From positions 62,001 to 126,000 of the forward strand of contig CAVUTF010000009.1 of NCBI GenBank assembly GCA_963744305.1: a DNA stretch of 64,000 bases. Direction: 5' to 3'. Position numbers and translations under genes: made by a program. This DNA is from FEN-1219 sp963744305. Its GTDB lineage: Bacteria; Pseudomonadota; Gammaproteobacteria; Steroidobacterales; Rariloculaceae. Positions 27,686 through 37,506 of this stretch are shown one piece after another (the first letter of the stretch is position 1; each line of letters starts with the position of its first letter). Below the pieces are notes generated by a model. The model was not told where the DNA came from and did not search any database. It saw nothing but the letters and a program-made list of their open reading frames with translations.

Positions 27686-29730
27686 ATGGACGTCAGAATT
27701 TCACTCAGCAAAAATTCTTGCTTTGATCTTCTGGGGCCTTGCGCTGCAAGGCTGCGGCGAAGAGGCTCCGACGGCGATGAACCGGCCGCGGACGGTGAAG
27801 CCGATATCGATGTCGAATTCAGCGGCAGCGTCGGCGACGGACCGGTTGCGAATGCGCAGCTTAAGGTTCGCAACAAGACGGGCGACGTGCTGCAAAACGC
27901 GATCGGCAGTCAATTGGCCGGATACAACATCGCGCTCAAGACCAAGGGTAAGAACTACCCGTTGTTCATAGACGCAACCGGTGGCACGGATCTGGTCACC
28001 AACCTCACGCCCGATTTCACGCTTGCGGAGCGCGGGGACCGAGCCGCGCAGCCGAGTCAATCGCGAATCTCGAACCCCTTCACGACATTGGCGCGTCGCG
28101 ACGGCGCGACCAAATGACTGGCGGTGCCTCGGCGAGCAACATCCGCATGGCCCTCGACACTGTCGTTCGAAGAGTTCAACAGCGGCCTGACTACGCTCGC
28201 GGTGAGCGGGCGGCACCATGAACGACGGCAATCAACGATTCGAACCTGGCCGAGATGGTCAAGAGCTCGGAAACGCTCGCCGAGGTTTTTCGCCGGGTCG
28301 GCTCAACCAGGCGTTCGGCGGGCCGAACCGCTTCGATCGACGATGTCATCGAAGTGCTCGGCGCGGATCTGACCGACGGCAAGCTGGATGGCCGCGGCGC
28401 TGCCAAGACCGATCGCACACGCCTCCGCGGCCGACGACGCTGGCGCAGCGCGCAAGTGCTCGTAGAATCGATGACGAATACGCTGCGGGTCGGCGGCCAA
28501 CCCGTGACCACGGCCTTGGACAACGCGATCAATCAGCTCGCCACGCGCCGCACGACCGCGCCTACCGCAGCACTGCCGATCACGGCGGGCATGATATCGG
28601 CGGCGCGGACCGGCACGGCGGCTGCGAATGCGATCATGCCGTCGGCGGCATTGACCACGCTCGACCAGCGGTTGGGCTCGTTGACTCCGGGCATGCTGGC
28701 CCCGGCCGTAGCTCAGGCGCTGCCCAGCGACGCGTCGGCGACACTCGCGCCGGCGCTCACGCAGATCATCACGGGCGCTACGAGGGACATAGACGCCGTC
28801 AACGCTCTCGGGGGCGCGGCCGGCGGCGCGACCGGCGGCACGACCGGCGGCACGGTCACGAACGCGCTGCCAACGATTTCCGGTTCACCGGCCACGACCG
28901 TAACCGTCGGTAGCCAGTACGCATTTCAACCGACGGCGAGCGACCCGAATGGCGATTCGCTGACCTTTAGCATCACGAACCGCCCTGCTTGGGCGACGTT
29001 CAACACCACGACCGGGCGCTTGGAGGGCACTCCCGCTGCGGCCAACGTCGGCACGACCAGCAACATCGTGATCGGCGTAAACGACGGCAAAGCGTCAGTC
29101 CAACTCCCGGCGTTTTCGATCGCGGTCAACGCCGCGGCGAGCACGCCGCCGCCCCACTTCCCCGCCGCCGCCCACTTCCCCGCCGCCGAATTCGGCGCCG
29201 ACGATCACGGGCACGCCCGCGACGTCGGTCATCCAAGGAACGCTCTATTCGTTCCAACCGACCGCGAGCGACGCAAACGGCGACGTCGCTGACCTTCTCG
29301 ATCGTCAACAAGCCGGCGTGGGCGACGTTCGACACGGCGAACGGCCGTTTGCAGGGCACGCCGGGTGCGACGCACCTCGGTACGACGACGGGCATCGTGA
29401 TCAGCGTGAAAGACGGAGCCGCGAGCACCTCGCTACCGGCTTTCAACATCGCGGTACAGGCAATCGCGACTGGCTCGGCGACGTTGAGCTGGACGCCGCC
29501 GACGCAGAACACCGACGGCTCGCCGCTGACCGATCTCGCCGGGTTCAAAATACGATGGGGCACCTCTCAGGGTAACTACCCGAACGCGGTCACGATCAAC
29601 AACCCTGGGATCACGACCTACCTCGTGGAGAATCTCGTGCCGAACACGTACTTTTTCGTCGGCGACCGCGTTCGATACGTCCGGCAACGAAAGCGCGAAC
29701 TCGAACGCCGCGAGCAAGACTATTCAGTAG
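27686..29730 (+). CDS. Surface lipoprotein with two Ig-like (He_PIG) domains and FN3, c-di-GMP-controlled (several frameshifts)
   Basis: From ATG 27686 (GAGGAG upstream) the N-terminus MDVRISLSK continues in another frame as ILALIFWGLALQGCGEE, a lipoprotein signal with lipobox LQGC. An unknown domain follows (VEFSGSVGDGPVANAQLKVR), then a helical part. Two putative-Ig repeats are near-copies: YAFQPTASDPNGDSLTFSIT with PAWATFNTTTGRLEGTP (about 28866-29132), and YSFQPTASDANGD with PAWATFDTANGRLQGTP (about 29193-29460), joined by a Pro/Ser/Thr linker. A C-terminal FN3 domain (SATLSWTPPTQNTDGSPLTD to NAASKTIQ) ends at 29730. At least five frame breaks occur. Such architecture is typical of adhesins or matrix proteins. 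Confidence 0.78.
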
Positions 29731-29747
29731 GTTGTTTCCGTCATCGT

Positions 29748-29866
29748 GTCCAATCGCGACGGACTACTGCGCGCTGCCGCAGCGGATCCAGCGGTCCTGG
29801 GCGAAGCTCAAGGCGCTCGCCGACGGCGTGGCGCTCGCGAGCACGCAGCTCGGGCTGCGCGGCTGA
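29748..29866 (+). pseudogene. Remnant of the 3' end of a MetE-like (cobalamin-independent methionine synthase) gene
   Basis: About 40 codons end at TGA 29864-29866. The frame reads ATDYCALPQRIQRS and then WAKLKALADGVALASTQLGL. The MetE-like gene at 56684-57838 ends ASTDCGLGLRCHPQVAWAKL then KALADGAALATRTLGM, so the match is at the protein level. DNA differs at many third positions, so this is an old paralogue fragment rather than a recent copy. No 5' part is present; the Ig/FN3 gene stops 18 bp before it. Confidence 0.6.
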
Positions 29867-29927
29867 ACGCGCCAAGAACGTAGCTTCAAGAGGAACCACG
29901 AACGGCCTGGCGCCAGCTTGCGAAGTG

Positions 29928-29955
29928 TTCGGTGCGCGTATATAAGGGACCCGAA
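29928..29955. promoter_or_regulatory. Second copy of the MarR-type operator, upstream of the DUF2306 gene
   Basis: TTCGGTGCGCGTAT (29928-29941) plus ATAAGGGACCCGAA (29942-29955) match the 18100-18127 operator at 24 of 28 positions. It ends 39 bp before the ATG of the membrane protein at 29995, a normal place for a repressor site. This suggests that the MarR at 18147, or a homologue, also controls that gene. Confidence 0.6.
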
Positions 29956-29994
29956 TATCCGGCGGCCGCCCGAATTTCAGCCACGGTAGCTGTA

Positions 29995-30684
29995 ATGTCG
30001 TCGACCGCGATAACCCTTCCGCGCATCGAAACGAGCATATGGCCCCGCGTCGGCTGGATACTGTTGCTGCTCGGCGCACTGCTGTCTGCCGGCAACGCGC
30101 TGATGTTCACTGCCATCACCGATTTCAACGCCGACTACGGAAGTGACGGCGACTTCAGCGCCGCCGGGCAGAAAGCGCGCATGTTCGAGATCGCGGCGAT
30201 CGGCTACGCCCATACGGTCGGCGGGCTCATCGCCACGTTGATCGGCCCGTTCCAGTTCTTGGGAGCCGTGCGGCGGCACTATCCACGCGTGCACGTTTGG
30301 CTCGGGCGCGCATATCTCACTTGCGTGGGTTTGAGCGGACTCGCAGGCCTCTACCTTTCCCCGGGCAGCTATGCGAGCAACACCTTCGGGATCGCTTTCA
30401 TTGCGCTTGCGCTCGCGTGGCTCTACACGGGCGCGAGAGCCTATCTTGCGATCCGCGGCCGCGACGTCCAGGCGCATCGCCGCTGGATGGTCCGCAACTA
30501 CGCGCTCACGTACGCGGCGGTCACGCTGCGTGTCCAGATGCCGCTCCTGATCGTCCTCGGCGGACTGTCCCCGATACTGGCGCTCAACATCGTCGGCTGG
30601 ACATGCTGGGTGCCGAATCTCCTCATAGTTGAAATGTGGATGCGCCGGCGCCTCACTGGACCTGTGCTGATCCGCAGTGCATGA
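29995..30684 (+). CDS. DUF2306 multi-pass membrane protein
   Basis: 229 residues with about six membrane helices (VGWILLLLGALLSAGNALMF; TVGGLIATLIGPFQFLGAVR; ACVG-like LTCVGLSGLAGLYLS; FGIAFIALALAWLYTGARAY; and two more). The conserved histidines and arginines in RVHVWLGRAYL and QAHRRWMVRNYALTYAAVTL are the DUF2306 signature. These proteins resemble haem-binding or ferric-reductase-like membrane domains but have no assigned role. ATG 29995 is preferred because the longer frame would start inside the operator at 29928-29955. Confidence 0.8.
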   Translation: MSSTAITLPRIETSIWPRVGWILLLLGALLSAGNALMFTAITDFNADYGSDGDFSAAGQKARMFEIAAIGYAHTVGGLIATLIGPFQFLGAVRRHYPRVHVWLGRAYLTCVGLSGLAGLYLSPGSYASNTFGIAFIALALAWLYTGARAYLAIRGRDVQAHRRWMVRNYALTYAAVTLRVQMPLLIVLGGLSPILALNIVGWTCWVPNLLIVEMWMRRRLTGPVLIRSA

Positions 30685-31071
30685 CGGTGCGCCGGGGATA
30701 AGCGCCAAGGGCGAGGGCGTCAAGCTTCCGCGGAGGGGTCAGATAATTTACACTAGATATGTCGGATAACATCTTGGTTTTACTTGGTTATCTGGCGAAT
30801 CGCCTGACGCTCGGGCAATTCGCCGCCGAACGCCCGCTCATTAATTGAGATCACGCCAATTTGCGAGCGGACCCGCGATCTCGTGGGCGCGTGCTGGCGG
30901 ACATGCCGAAGGCCGGTGAAATGGCTTGCCTTTCAATGATCGGCTAGCCTATGTGCGGTAACCGAACCATCTCCGACTGAGGATCGAGCCCGCTGCATGG
31001 TAGCCGTGCCCGAACCTTTGGTCGAAGCGCACGGCCTCCGCGTTCCGCCGAAAAAAACAAGGAGAAGGAAC
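30685..31071. other. Intergenic region with a repeat copy and two hairpins
   Basis: No gene is seen. From the left: the 15-bp repeat CCGCGGAGGGGTC-type copy at 30726-30740; an AT-rich tract; an inverted pair GATAAC (30765-30770) / GTTATC (30787-30792); and directly after it GGCGAAT (30794-30800) / ATTCGCC (30818-30824). The rest is the leader of the molybdenum-hydroxylase operon. The hairpins and drop in GC could be a decayed mobile-element end. Confidence 0.45.
30726..30740 (+). repeat. Short dispersed repeat, copy 1 (downstream of DUF2306 gene)
   Basis: TTCCGCGGAGGGGTC on the plus strand, 41 bp after the DUF2306 stop codon. The reverse complement matches the copies at 60600, 61954 and 63582 through GACCCCTCCGCGG. 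All four lie just after a stop codon and in the same orientation relative to that gene. Confidence 0.5.
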
Positions 31072-31554
31072 ATGCAGTTGTCGATTGACGTAAACGGCCA
31101 GCACGTCGAGCTCGACGTAGCGCCGAATCGGCTGCTGTCCCAATGTCTGCGTGAAGATCTCGCTCTGACCGGCACCCACATCGGTTGCGATACGGCCCAG
31201 TGCGGGGCATGCACCGTGTTGCTCGACGGCGCAGCGATCAAATCGTGCAACGTGCTCGCCGTGCAGTGCGAGGGTCGCGCGATCACCACGATCGAAGGGT
31301 TATCCGCGCACGACGGGCCGTTGCATCCGGTGCAGGAGGCATTCCGCGACTGTCACGCGCTGCAATGCGGCTTCTGCACTCCCGGAATGATCATGTCGAT
31401 CGTCGACCTCTGCACGAGGCTCCCGCAGGCCGACGAGGCACAAATCCGGGAGCAGCTCGAAGGCAACTATTGCCGTTGCACGGGCTACCAGAACATCGTG
31501 CGCGCCGTCGAGCAGGCGCAGCGGACGATGCGCGCGGAAGGAGCGCGGCCATGA
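31072..31554 (+). CDS. (2Fe-2S)-binding small subunit of a molybdenum hydroxylase (CoxS-like)
   Basis: 160 residues from ATG 31072 behind AAGGAGAAGG. The N-terminal plant-type ferredoxin domain has HIGCDTAQCGACTVLLDG and a later Cys (IKSCNVLAVQCEG); the C-terminal four-helix domain has ALQCGFCTPGMIMSIVDL and GNYCRCTGYQNIV. These eight cysteines bind two [2Fe-2S] clusters that carry electrons from the Mo site to FAD. First gene of the S-L-M-D-E-G operon; the stop overlaps the next start (ATGA). Confidence 0.92.
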   Translation: MQLSIDVNGQHVELDVAPNRLLSQCLREDLALTGTHIGCDTAQCGACTVLLDGAAIKSCNVLAVQCEGRAITTIEGLSAHDGPLHPVQEAFRDCHALQCGFCTPGMIMSIVDLCTRLPQADEAQIREQLEGNYCRCTGYQNIVRAVEQAQRTMRAEGARP

Positions 31555-33938
31555 GCGCGCAGCCGAGGATCATCGGCGCGTCGATCAAGCGCAAGGAAGA
31601 TGCGCGCTTCATCACGGGCCGCGGCCAATTCACCGACGACGTGCTGTTGCCGAATCAGAGCTATGCGTGCTTCGTGCGCTCTCCGCACGCGCACGCGAAG
31701 ATCAAGTCCATCGATGCGACAGCCGCACGCACCTCGCCCGGCGTGCTTGCCGTCTACACCGGCGACGACGTTGCCAAGGACAAGCTCAATCCCCTGCCCT
31801 GCGGCTGGCTGATTCATGACGTAAGCGGCGCGCCGATGAAGGAGCCGCCGCATCCGATTCTCGCGCGCGGCAAGGTCCGCCACGCAGGCGACCAGGTCGC
31901 GATGGTCGTCGCCGCAACGCAAGCGCAGGCGCGCGACGCCGCCGAGCGCGTCGCCGTCGACTACGAGGAGCTGCCCGCGGTCGTCTCGTTGCGCCGCGCG
32001 CTCGACGCCGATGCGCCGCTCGTGCACGACGATCAGGGCCTCACCGCGAACAAGTGCTACACGTGGGCGCTCGGCGACAAACGCGCCGTCGACGCTGCAT
32101 TCGCCTCCGCCGCGCACGTCGTCACGCTCGACCTCGAGAACAATCGCCTGATTCCGAACGCGATCGAGCCGCGCGCGGCGAACGCGCAGTACAACCCCGC
32201 CGAGGAGTCCTACACGCTCTATGTCGCGAATCAGAACCCGCATTTGGAGCGTCTGTTGATTTCCGCGTTCGTGGCGGGCATCCCCGAGCACAAGCTGCGG
32301 GTCATTGCGCCGGACGTCGGCGGCGGGTTCGGCTCGAAGATGTTCATCTACCCCGAGGATGTGGCCGTGACGTGGGCTGCGCGTAAGTGCGGGCGGCCCG
32401 TGAAGTGGACCGCGGAGCGCTCCGAGTCTTTTCTCGTCGACGCGCACGGTCGCGATCATCTGACTCACGCGGAGCTCGCGCTCGACGCGGACGGCAAGTT
32501 TCTCGCCATGCGCGTCCAAACCGTCGCGAACATGGGCGCATACCTTTCGACGTTCGGCTCCGTCATTCCGACGATCCTCTACGGGACGCTGCTCGCGGGT
32601 CAGTATCGAACGCCGCATATCTATTGCGAGGTCGACGCCGTGTTCACGAACACGGCGCCCGTGGACGCCTATCGCGGCGCGGGCCGGCCGGAAGCCACCT
32701 ACGTCGTCGAGCGGCTCGTCACACGTGCGGCCTGGCAGCTCGGGCTCGCGCAGGATGAGATCCGGCGGCGCAACTTCGTCACCGAGTTTCCGTACCAGAC
32801 ACCCGTCGCGCTGCAGTACGACACTGGCGACTACCCGCAGTGCTTGAACGGCGCGAACGAGCTAGCCGATGTCGCCGGCTTCCCGGCGCGCAAGGCGGAC
32901 TCGGCCGCGCGCGGGCTGCTGCGCGGCATCGGGTACTCGAGCTACATCGAAGCGTGCGGCCTCGCGCCGTCGAACGTCGCGGGCGCGCTCGGCGCGCGCG
33001 CGGGACTCTTCGAGGCCGGAGAGGTGCGCGTGCATCCCACCGGCTCGGTAACGGTGTTCACCGGCTCGCACAGCCACGGCCAGGGGCACGAGACCACGTT
33101 CGCGCAGGTCGTGGCGGATCGTCTTGGCATCGACGTCGGCCGCGTCGACGTCGTGCATGGCGACACGGGCCGCGTCCCGTTCGGCATGGGCACCTACGGC
33201 TCGCGGTCGATTTCGGTCGGCGGCGGCGCGATCGCGAAAGCGCTCGACAAGATCGTCGCGAAGGCGACGAAGATCGCGGCGCATCTGCTCGAAGCCGGGG
33301 AAGCCGACATCGAGTTCGCGAACGGCCGCTTCACGATCAAAGGCACGGACAGGAGCGTCGGCTTCGGCGACGTAGCGCTCGCCGCGTACGTGCCGCACAA
33401 CTATCCGCTCGACAAGCTCGAGCCGGGGCTCAACGAAACGGCGTTCTACGATCCGGCGAACTTCACGTTTCCGGCCGGCACGCACATCTGCGAAGTCGAG
33501 GTCGACCCCGATACCGGAGTCGTGCGCGTAGATCGCTTCACGGCCGTCGACGACTTCGGCACCATCATCAATCCGATGATCGTCGAAGGTCAGGTGCACG
33601 GCGGAGTCGCACAAGGCATCGGCCAGGCACTGCTAGAGCGCACCGTCTACGATCCCGACACCGGTCAGCTGCTGACGGGCTCGTACATGGACTATGCGCT
33701 GCCGCGCGCCGACGACCTGCCGAACATCCGCATCGGCACCGTGTGCACGCCATGCACGCACAATCCGCTCGGCACGAAAGGCTGCGGCGAAGCGGGTGCG
33801 ATCGGCTCTCCGGCCGCGTTCATGAATGCTCTGCTCGACGCGCTGCGCGAGCGCGGCGTCACCGATCTTGCGATGCCGGCGACGCCGGAGCGCGTCTGGA
33901 AGGCGCTTCGCGACGCCGCGTCGCAGAAGGAGGCCTAA
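31551..33938 (+). CDS. Molybdopterin-binding large subunit, form II CoxL-like
   Basis: 795 residues from ATG 31551. It binds the Mo-cytosine-dinucleotide cofactor and catalyses hydroxylation of a small organic substrate. Motifs: the N-terminal IGASIKRKEDARFITGRGQF, VGGGFGSKMFIYPEDV, the active-site signature DAYRGAGRPEATYVVERL, SHSHGQGHETTFAQVVADRL and the catalytic Glu in GTKGCGEAGAIGSPAAF. The AYRGAGR signature marks form II (BMS-type) CoxL and related hydroxylases, not true high-affinity CO dehydrogenase, which has AYxCSFR. Gene order S-L-M also fits form II. Substrate is unknown; CO oxidation should not be assumed. Confidence 0.9.
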   Translation: MSAQPRIIGASIKRKEDARFITGRGQFTDDVLLPNQSYACFVRSPHAHAKIKSIDATAARTSPGVLAVYTGDDVAKDKLNPLPCGWLIHDVSGAPMKEPPHPILARGKVRHAGDQVAMVVAATQAQARDAAERVAVDYEELPAVVSLRRALDADAPLVHDDQGLTANKCYTWALGDKRAVDAAFASAAHVVTLDLENNRLIPNAIEPRAANAQYNPAEESYTLYVANQNPHLERLLISAFVAGIPEHKLRVIAPDVGGGFGSKMFIYPEDVAVTWAARKCGRPVKWTAERSESFLVDAHGRDHLTHAELALDADGKFLAMRVQTVANMGAYLSTFGSVIPTILYGTLLAGQYRTPHIYCEVDAVFTNTAPVDAYRGAGRPEATYVVERLVTRAAWQLGLAQDEIRRRNFVTEFPYQTPVALQYDTGDYPQCLNGANELADVAGFPARKADSAARGLLRGIGYSSYIEACGLAPSNVAGALGARAGLFEAGEVRVHPTGSVTVFTGSHSHGQGHETTFAQVVADRLGIDVGRVDVVHGDTGRVPFGMGTYGSRSISVGGGAIAKALDKIVAKATKIAAHLLEAGEADIEFANGRFTIKGTDRSVGFGDVALAAYVPHNYPLDKLEPGLNETAFYDPANFTFPAGTHICEVEVDPDTGVVRVDRFTAVDDFGTIINPMIVEGQVHGGVAQGIGQALLERTVYDPDTGQLLTGSYMDYALPRADDLPNIRIGTVCTPCTHNPLGTKGCGEAGAIGSPAAFMNALLDALRERGVTDLAMPATPERVWKALRDAASQKEA

Positions 33939-33941
33939 ACA

Positions 33942-34728
<787 letters not shown>

Positions 34729-34732
<4 letters not shown>

Positions 34733-35691
34733 CGGCGACGCGCGGCCGCCGGCGTGCCGCGGACGGTGCCGCGGGCTTCGACATCGGTTCGGCCGACGAG
34801 CTCGAGGCGCGTTTGCGCGAGCACGGCTATCTGCTCGGCGCAGAGGTCGCGACGCCCGCGTTCCTCGCACTGCGCATGGGCAAGCCGCTGCTGCTCGAGG
34901 GCGATCCCGGCGTCGGCAAGACCGCTCTTGCGCTCGCGCTCGCCCAAAGTTTCGGGGCGGAGATCGTGCGGCTGCAGTGCTATGAAGGCCTCGACATGTC
35001 CCAGGCGGCCTACGAATGGAATTATCCGCGGCAACTCTTGGAAATACGGCTCGCCGAAGCGCGCGGCGACGCGGCCGCCGCGTCCGCGGCGGGACTCTTC
35101 AGCGAGGCGTTCTTGCTCGAGCGGCCGCTGCTGCGCGCGCTGCGTCTCAGCGAAACCGCGCCCGTGGTGCTTTTGATCGACGAGCTCGATCGCGCCGACG
35201 AGCCGTTCGAGGCGTTTTTGCTCGAATTCTTGAGCGACTTTCAACTCTCGATACCGGAGTTCGGCACGCGGCGCGCCAAGCGGCGCCCGGCCGTCGTGAT
35301 CACTTCGAACCGCACGCGCGAGATCCACGACGCGATCCGGCGCCGCTGTCTCTACTGCATGCTGCGCTACCCGCCGCTCGAGCGCGAGGTCGAGATCGTG
35401 TTGGCGCATCTGCCGAGCGTCGCGCGCGAGCTGGCAACAGAAGTGGCCGCCTTCGTCGCCGAGGTCCGGGAGCTCTCGCTCTTCAAGCGCCCTGGGATCG
35501 CGGAGACACTCGATTGGTGCACGGCTCTTTGCGAGCTCGACCGCGGCGGCCTCGATGCGGATACGGTGCAAAGGACGATCGGCACATTGCTCAAGTACGA
35601 GGACGACATCGAGCGCGTCGACCGCGAGACGACCGTGCAGCTCCTGGGGCAAGCGGCGGCCCGCGCCGCCGCGTTCCCGCGCCGGGGCTGA
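34729..35691 (+). CDS. coxD: MoxR-type AAA+ ATPase CoxD
   Basis: 320 residues. Walker A is LLLEGDPGVGKTALALALAQ, Walker B is VVLLIDELDRADEPFEAFLL and sensor 1 lies in RPAVVITSNRTREIHDAIRR with the arginine finger region RRRCLYCMLRYPP. CoxD-type MoxR ATPases act with the VWA protein CoxE as a chaperone that matures the Mo active site. Start ATG 34729 overlaps the FAD-subunit stop. Context next to the VWA gene gives good support. Confidence 0.9.
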
Positions 35692-35705
35692 CCTTGGGGA
35701 GAACC

Positions 35706-36896
35706 GTGACGGACTCGGCCGCCGACAGTGCCCTGCCGAGTGCGATCGTGCAGTTCGTGCGGCTGTTGCGCGCGGTGGGCATCCAGCGCGGCGCGCAGGA
35801 GGCGCGCGAGGCGATCGAAGCCGTGCTGCACGTCGGCCTCGGCGACCGGCAACGGTTCCGCGACGCCCTCGCCGCAGTGCTCGTCAAACGCGGCGAGGAG
35901 CTGCCGATTTTCGAGCAGGCGTTTGCGCTCTTCTGGCGGTCCGCACGAGCGGCGCCCGCCACGCTCGAGGATCTGCTCGCTCAAATCAAGTCGCGACTCG
36001 CGCCGAAGCCGAGCTCGCGCCGGCTCAGTGAGCGGCTCGCGCAACACTATTTCGGCCAGGCAGCCGCACCGAGCGCGACCGAGACCCAAGCACCTGTCGG
36101 CAGCGCTGCCTCCGAGCGCGAGCGGCTCTCGCATCGCGATTTCGAGCAGCTAACCACTGCGGAGTTCTTCGAGCTCAAACGGTTGGTCGCGGCGTCGCGC
36201 TGGCGCTGGACGCACCGGCCGTCTCGGCGCACCGCACCCGATCGACGCCGCGGGCAGCTCGACTGGCGCCGCACCGCGCGCGCGCTTGCGCGCGGGCAGC
36301 TCGCCCCGGTCAGGCTGCGCCGCCGTCGCGCGCCGGTGCCGATGATCGTGCTGTGCGACATCTCCGGCTCGATGACGGCCCACATGCGCGGCGTGCTCTT
36401 GTTCCTGCACGCGCTGTGTCAGACGCGTCATCCGATCGAAGTTTTCGTGTTCTCGACGCGGCTCACGCGGATCACGCCGCAACTGCGCTCGAAAGACGCC
36501 GACATCGCGCTCGGCCTCGCCGCGCAGACCGCGAGCGACTGGGAAGGCGGTACGCGGCTCGCCGACTGCCTCGAAGAGTTCGCCGAGCGCTGGCTGCGCA
36601 GAGTCGCCTCGCGGCCGGCCGACTTCGTGCTCGTGAGCGACGGTCTCGACGGCTCCACGGACGCGCCGGAGCGCACGCGTGTGCGCCTAGAGGAGTCGCT
36701 GGCGCACATCGCGGGCTCGTTCAGGCGTGTGACCTGGGTGAATCCGCTGTTCCGTTTCGGTCAGTATCGCGCGCTCGCGCTCGGACCCTCGGTGCTCGAG
36801 CGCTTCGCCGACCGGCGACTGTCCGGCCACGATCTCGCGAGTCTCGCGGCGCTCCTGGACGCAGATCCGGTGCCCAGCGGCGGCTTGCGGCGATGA
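35706..36896 (+). CDS. coxE: VWA-domain protein CoxE
   Basis: 396 residues from GTG 35706 (GGGGAG upstream). The N-terminal half is the CoxE helical region (IVQFVRLLRAVGIQRGAQEA); the C-terminal von Willebrand A domain has the MIDAS site MIVLCDISGSMTAHMRGVLL, then EVFVFSTRLTRITPQL and DFVLVSDGLDGSTDAPERTR. The partner of the MoxR ATPase CoxD in maturation of the molybdenum centre. There are 14 bp between coxD and coxE; the coxE stop overlaps the next start (ATGA). Confidence 0.9.
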   Translation: MTDSAADSALPSAIVQFVRLLRAVGIQRGAQEAREAIEAVLHVGLGDRQRFRDALAAVLVKRGEELPIFEQAFALFWRSARAAPATLEDLLAQIKSRLAPKPSSRRLSERLAQHYFGQAAAPSATETQAPVGSAASERERLSHRDFEQLTTAEFFELKRLVAASRWRWTHRPSRRTAPDRRRGQLDWRRTARALARGQLAPVRLRRRRAPVPMIVLCDISGSMTAHMRGVLLFLHALCQTRHPIEVFVFSTRLTRITPQLRSKDADIALGLAAQTASDWEGGTRLADCLEEFAERWLRRVASRPADFVLVSDGLDGSTDAPERTRVRLEESLAHIAGSFRRVTWVNPLFRFGQYRALALGPSVLERFADRRLSGHDLASLAALLDADPVPSGGLRR

Positions 36897-37351
36897 AAAT
36901 GCAAGGCTCGCGGCACATCGCCGCACCGCCCGACCTCGTCTGGACGAAGTTGAACGACACGCAGGTGCTGAAAGACAGCATCGCCGGTTGCGAATCGTTG
37001 CAAGCGACGGGTGACGGGCAGTTCATGGCGCTGGTGAAGGCCAAGGTCGGCGCGGTGGCCGCGTCGTTCAACGGTCGCTTGACGCTCAGCAACGTGGTCG
37101 CGGGCCGATCGTACACGCTCGCTTTCGACGGTCAGGGCGGTGTCGCGGGCTTCGGCCGCGGCTCGGCGGACGTCAATCTCGAGCCCCGCGACGGGGGAAC
37201 CGAAGTTCACTATGTGGTCACCGCGCAGGTCGGCGGAAAAATCGCCCAGGTCGGACAACGACTCATCGACGGCGTCGCGCGCAAGATGGCCGATGACTTC
37301 TTCGCGCGGTTCGAGGCCGCCGTCATTCAGGCCGCCCGGTCGCCGAGGTAG
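36893..37351 (+). CDS. coxG: CoxG-like SRPBCC protein
   Basis: 152 residues. The SRPBCC (START-like) fold is seen in MKMQGSRHIAAPPDLVWTKL, SIAGCESLQATGDGQFMALV and a long C-terminal helix GQRLIDGVARKMADDFFARF. CoxG anchors CO dehydrogenase-type enzymes to the membrane in Afipia; here the C-terminus lacks the long hydrophobic extension of that protein, so it may be an assembly or binding factor only. Overlapping start at 36893. Last gene of the operon. Confidence 0.86.
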   Translation: MKMQGSRHIAAPPDLVWTKLNDTQVLKDSIAGCESLQATGDGQFMALVKAKVGAVAASFNGRLTLSNVVAGRSYTLAFDGQGGVAGFGRGSADVNLEPRDGGTEVHYVVTAQVGGKIAQVGQRLIDGVARKMADDFFARFEAAVIQAARSPR

Positions 37352-37452
37352 CTGCGATTGGTGCGACGGAGCGCAGGCGGCGACGGCGCGGCCGCGGCTA
37401 AGATGCGTGAAGCGCGCCGCTTCACCGAGCGCCGGTAATCACTTGCGACGTG

Positions 37453-37499
37453 TTTGGCTACCTTATATAAGGTCGCTAAAGAACGCTAAATGCGCTAGA
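37453..37499. promoter_or_regulatory. 28-bp dyad plus three CGCTA repeats upstream of the XRE regulator
   Basis: The arms TTTGGCTACCTTAT (37453-37466) and ATAAGGTCGCTAAA (37467-37480) are complementary at 12 of 14 positions, with a perfect 14-bp core at 37460-37473. Direct repeats CGCTAAA (37474-37480), CGCTAAA (37484-37490) and CGCTAGA (37493-37499) follow with 10 and 9 bp spacing. The core CTTATATAAG is shared with the MarR-type operator at 18100, but the flanks differ. It lies 8-54 bp before the regulator start, so autoregulation is likely. Confidence 0.6.
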
Positions 37500-37506
37500 A
37501 TAACGT

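Noticed and set aside
31551..33938. Naming the large subunit as true carbon monoxide dehydrogenase
   Set aside because: The active-site signature is AYRGAGR, not the AYxCSFR motif of form I enzymes that oxidise CO efficiently.
37460..37473. TATATAAG as a simple -10 promoter element at the three related sites
   Set aside because: At two sites it lies at the centre of long inverted repeats, and at 29928 it is part of a 28-bp match, so an operator is the better reading; it may still overlap a promoter.
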